Below the pieces are notes generated by a model that was not told the origin of the DNA, ran no database searches, and saw only the letters and a program-made list of their open reading frames with translations. Below, piece after piece: positions 51,788-53,141 of a stretch of 53,141 bases of DNA. A program made the translations under genes and the position numbers. How positions within the stretch are numbered: position 1 is the first letter of the stretch; every line of letters begins with the position of its first letter. Location of the stretch: positions 1 to 53,141 of the forward strand of contig CAYOEV010000016.1 in the NCBI GenBank assembly GCA_964403075.1, in the 5' to 3' direction. This DNA comes from CAYOEV01 sp964403075 (lineage in GTDB: Bacteria > Bacteroidota > Bacteroidia > Cytophagales > Cyclobacteriaceae).

Positions 51788-52666
51788 ATGTCAGCATTCC
51801 TTATCATACTTACTGGTTCCCTTGTTGCCACCTGCTGCGCACTATTGGGCTGTTTTCTGATTTTACGCCGCATGGCCATGGTCGGTGATGCCATTTCGCA
51901 TGCAGTGCTACCCGGCATCGTCATCGCCTTTTTTATTGCAGGTGGACTCGATTCGATCTGGATGATAGCCGGCGCGGGCGTGGTGGGCATGCTCTCCACT
52001 TTCATCATCGAATTTTTACACCGTCGTGGACGACTACAAACCGACGCCTCCATTGGCGTAACCTTTACCTGGCTCTTTGCACTGGGGGTAATATTGGTGA
52101 CCTACTATGCAGGCGATGCCCACATCGATCAGGAATGCGTGTTGTATGGCGAAATTGCCTATGTGCCTATAGATCTGCTAACTTCCAACTCGGGGCATGT
52201 CATCGCACCCAAGGCCACGGTGATTATGGGTACGCTGCTAATGCTGTTGCTGGCCTTCATTCTCTTGTTTTATAAGGAGTTGTTCATCACCACATTTGAT
52301 CCAGCTTATGCTGCTGCAATTGGTATTTCCACTGCACTTTGGCACTATCTACTCATGGGGATGGTTTCGCTGACCACGGTGGCTTCCTTTGAATCTGTAG
52401 GTGCGATTCTGGTGGTGGCGTTTCTGATTGTACCACCAGCCACCGCCTACCTGGTTACCCGCCAACTAAACCATATGCTTTGGCTGAGCGTCGGCTTTGG
52501 GATACTGTCTGCCATCATGGGTTATTATTTGGCCAGTTGGATAGATGGGTCCATTGCCGGCGCCATGGTTACAGTTGCCGGACTTCAATTTGCACTTGTT
52601 TTTGGCGGGCAGCAACTTAAGAAGAATTTACGTTTATCTCCTGTACCACCCACAGCATATCCCTGA
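51788..52666 (+). CDS. Metal ABC transporter permease (second subunit)
   Basis: This 292-residue permease of the MntCD/TroCD type has about eight helices, GDAISHAVLPG near 33-43 and a late VGAILVVAFLIVPPATAYLV block. It carries no regulatory fusion. Two different permeases with one ATPase suggest a heterodimeric channel, as in B. subtilis MntCD and Treponema TroCD. A 136-bp gap separates it from the fusion gene. The gap has a T6 run near 51667 next to a short palindrome but no convincing terminator or promoter. Confidence 0.93.
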   Translation: MSAFLIILTGSLVATCCALLGCFLILRRMAMVGDAISHAVLPGIVIAFFIAGGLDSIWMIAGAGVVGMLSTFIIEFLHRRGRLQTDASIGVTFTWLFALGVILVTYYAGDAHIDQECVLYGEIAYVPIDLLTSNSGHVIAPKATVIMGTLLMLLLAFILLFYKELFITTFDPAYAAAIGISTALWHYLLMGMVSLTTVASFESVGAILVVAFLIVPPATAYLVTRQLNHMLWLSVGFGILSAIMGYYLASWIDGSIAGAMVTVAGLQFALVFGGQQLKKNLRLSPVPPTAYP

Positions 52667-52695
52667 ATGGTCATTTACTTTTAATTAAAAACTCA

Positions 52696-53141
52696 TTGAA
52701 TCTATCGGATACCATTATCGCACTGGCCACGCCCCCGGGGGTTGGCGCCATCGGCATCATTCGACTATCCGGGCCGGAAGCATTGCCGCTAATCCACCGG
52801 GTTTTCAAAGGAAAAAACCTAAATAAGGTTCCCTCCCACACCATTCACTACGGACATATCCTGGACAGGGATAAAATTTTAGACGAGGTTGTGGTTTCTG
52901 TATTCAGGAAACCCAATTCGTATACCAAGGAAGACGTCATCGAGATATCCGGACACGGTTCCCCCTTTGTGTTGCAGCAAATCATTGAATTGTTGATCCG
53001 ATGCGGCGCCCGGGCGGCGACGGCGGGTGAGTTCACCCAGCGGGCGTTTGTAAACGGCCGCTTCGACCTGGCACAGGCCGAAGCCGTCGCCGACCTCATT
53101 GCATCAGAAAACAGTGCCATGCAACAAGCCGCACTGAAACA
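52696..53141 (+). CDS. mnmE: tRNA modification GTPase MnmE, 3' part outside the window
   Basis: The N-terminal 148 residues of MnmE are present. They run from a proposed TTG start at 52696 (MNLSDTIIALATPPGVGAIG), and include IRLSG, SYTKEDVIEISGHGSP and AGEFTQRAFVNGRFDLAQAE, all of the folate-binding N-terminal domain. The G domain lies beyond the edge. MnmE with MnmG modifies the wobble uridine of certain tRNAs. No in-frame ATG precedes the TTG within the open frame, which supports the non-ATG start. It is 29 bp downstream of the metal permease. Confidence 0.93.
   Translation, partial: MNLSDTIIALATPPGVGAIGIIRLSGPEALPLIHRVFKGKNLNKVPSHTIHYGHILDRDKILDEVVVSVFRKPNSYTKEDVIEISGHGSPFVLQQIIELLIRCGARAATAGEFTQRAFVNGRFDLAQAEAVADLIASENSAMQQAALK

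Noticed and set aside
1..53141. Search by eye for tRNA genes, CRISPR arrays, insertion sequences and prophage genes.
   Set aside because: None was found. Intergenic regions are short and no transposase, integrase or regularly spaced repeats are visible.

Overview
The window looks like a chromosomal segment of a Bacteroidota bacterium, probably Cytophagales. The case rests on gene content: a TonB-dependent receptor, YfiR-family proteins, DapD, a DUF2752 protein, the MoxR/DUF58/DUF4129/DUF4350/SpoIIM set, and a metal permease fused to a DtxR-like repressor. Shine-Dalgarno sites are almost absent and two TAnnTTTG promoter cores are visible. I see no tRNA, rRNA, CRISPR array, transposase or integrase. 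Genus-level placement is not possible by eye.

Left part (1-12.4 kb): a partial lipoprotein gene, a type II NADH dehydrogenase and an alpha/beta hydrolase. These are followed by a four-gene ligase-associated DNA repair cassette (PdeM phosphoesterase, Lhr-like helicase, ATP-dependent ligase, MBL-fold exonuclease), which is split by a TraB/GumN gene and flanked by a divergent DNase I-like nuclease and a YpfJ-type metalloprotease. A 333-bp convergent spacer at 3.1-3.5 kb carries nested inverted repeats. From 12.9 to 20.1 kb come a DUF2752 protein, a membrane protein, and the SpoIIM-DUF4129-DUF4350-MoxR-DUF58 operon with a divergent RDD protein.

Centre (20-44.5 kb): a chemosensory island. A tightly packed minus-strand operon of about 15.5 kb reads parA - STAS - cheY - cheA - cheW - mcp - cheR - histidine-kinase-like - cheD - cheB - cheC - cheY - yfiR - yfiR - mcp - TonB-dependent receptor. 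It ends in a strong intrinsic terminator, beyond which lie two paralogous six-helix chemoreceptors. Divergent to it is a plus-strand operon encoding a transmembrane CheA-like kinase (NIT-HAMP-PAS-HPt-HATPase, no CheW-like domain), CheY, CheX, a SpoIIE-type phosphatase, a split small gene and a YdcF-like protein. The layout suggests outer-membrane substrate sensing passed through YfiR to a chemoreceptor, ParA-based positioning of the array, and possible STAS/PP2C partner switching. There are no flagellar genes in the window, so the output (gliding or something else) is unknown.

Right part (44.5-53.1 kb): a TPR lipoprotein, a DUF3108 protein, dapD and a glycosyltransferase. Then comes a manganese/zinc/iron-type uptake operon: a DtxR-family regulator with a palindromic operator in front of it, a binding lipoprotein, an ATPase, a permease-repressor fusion and a second permease. 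The window ends inside mnmE.
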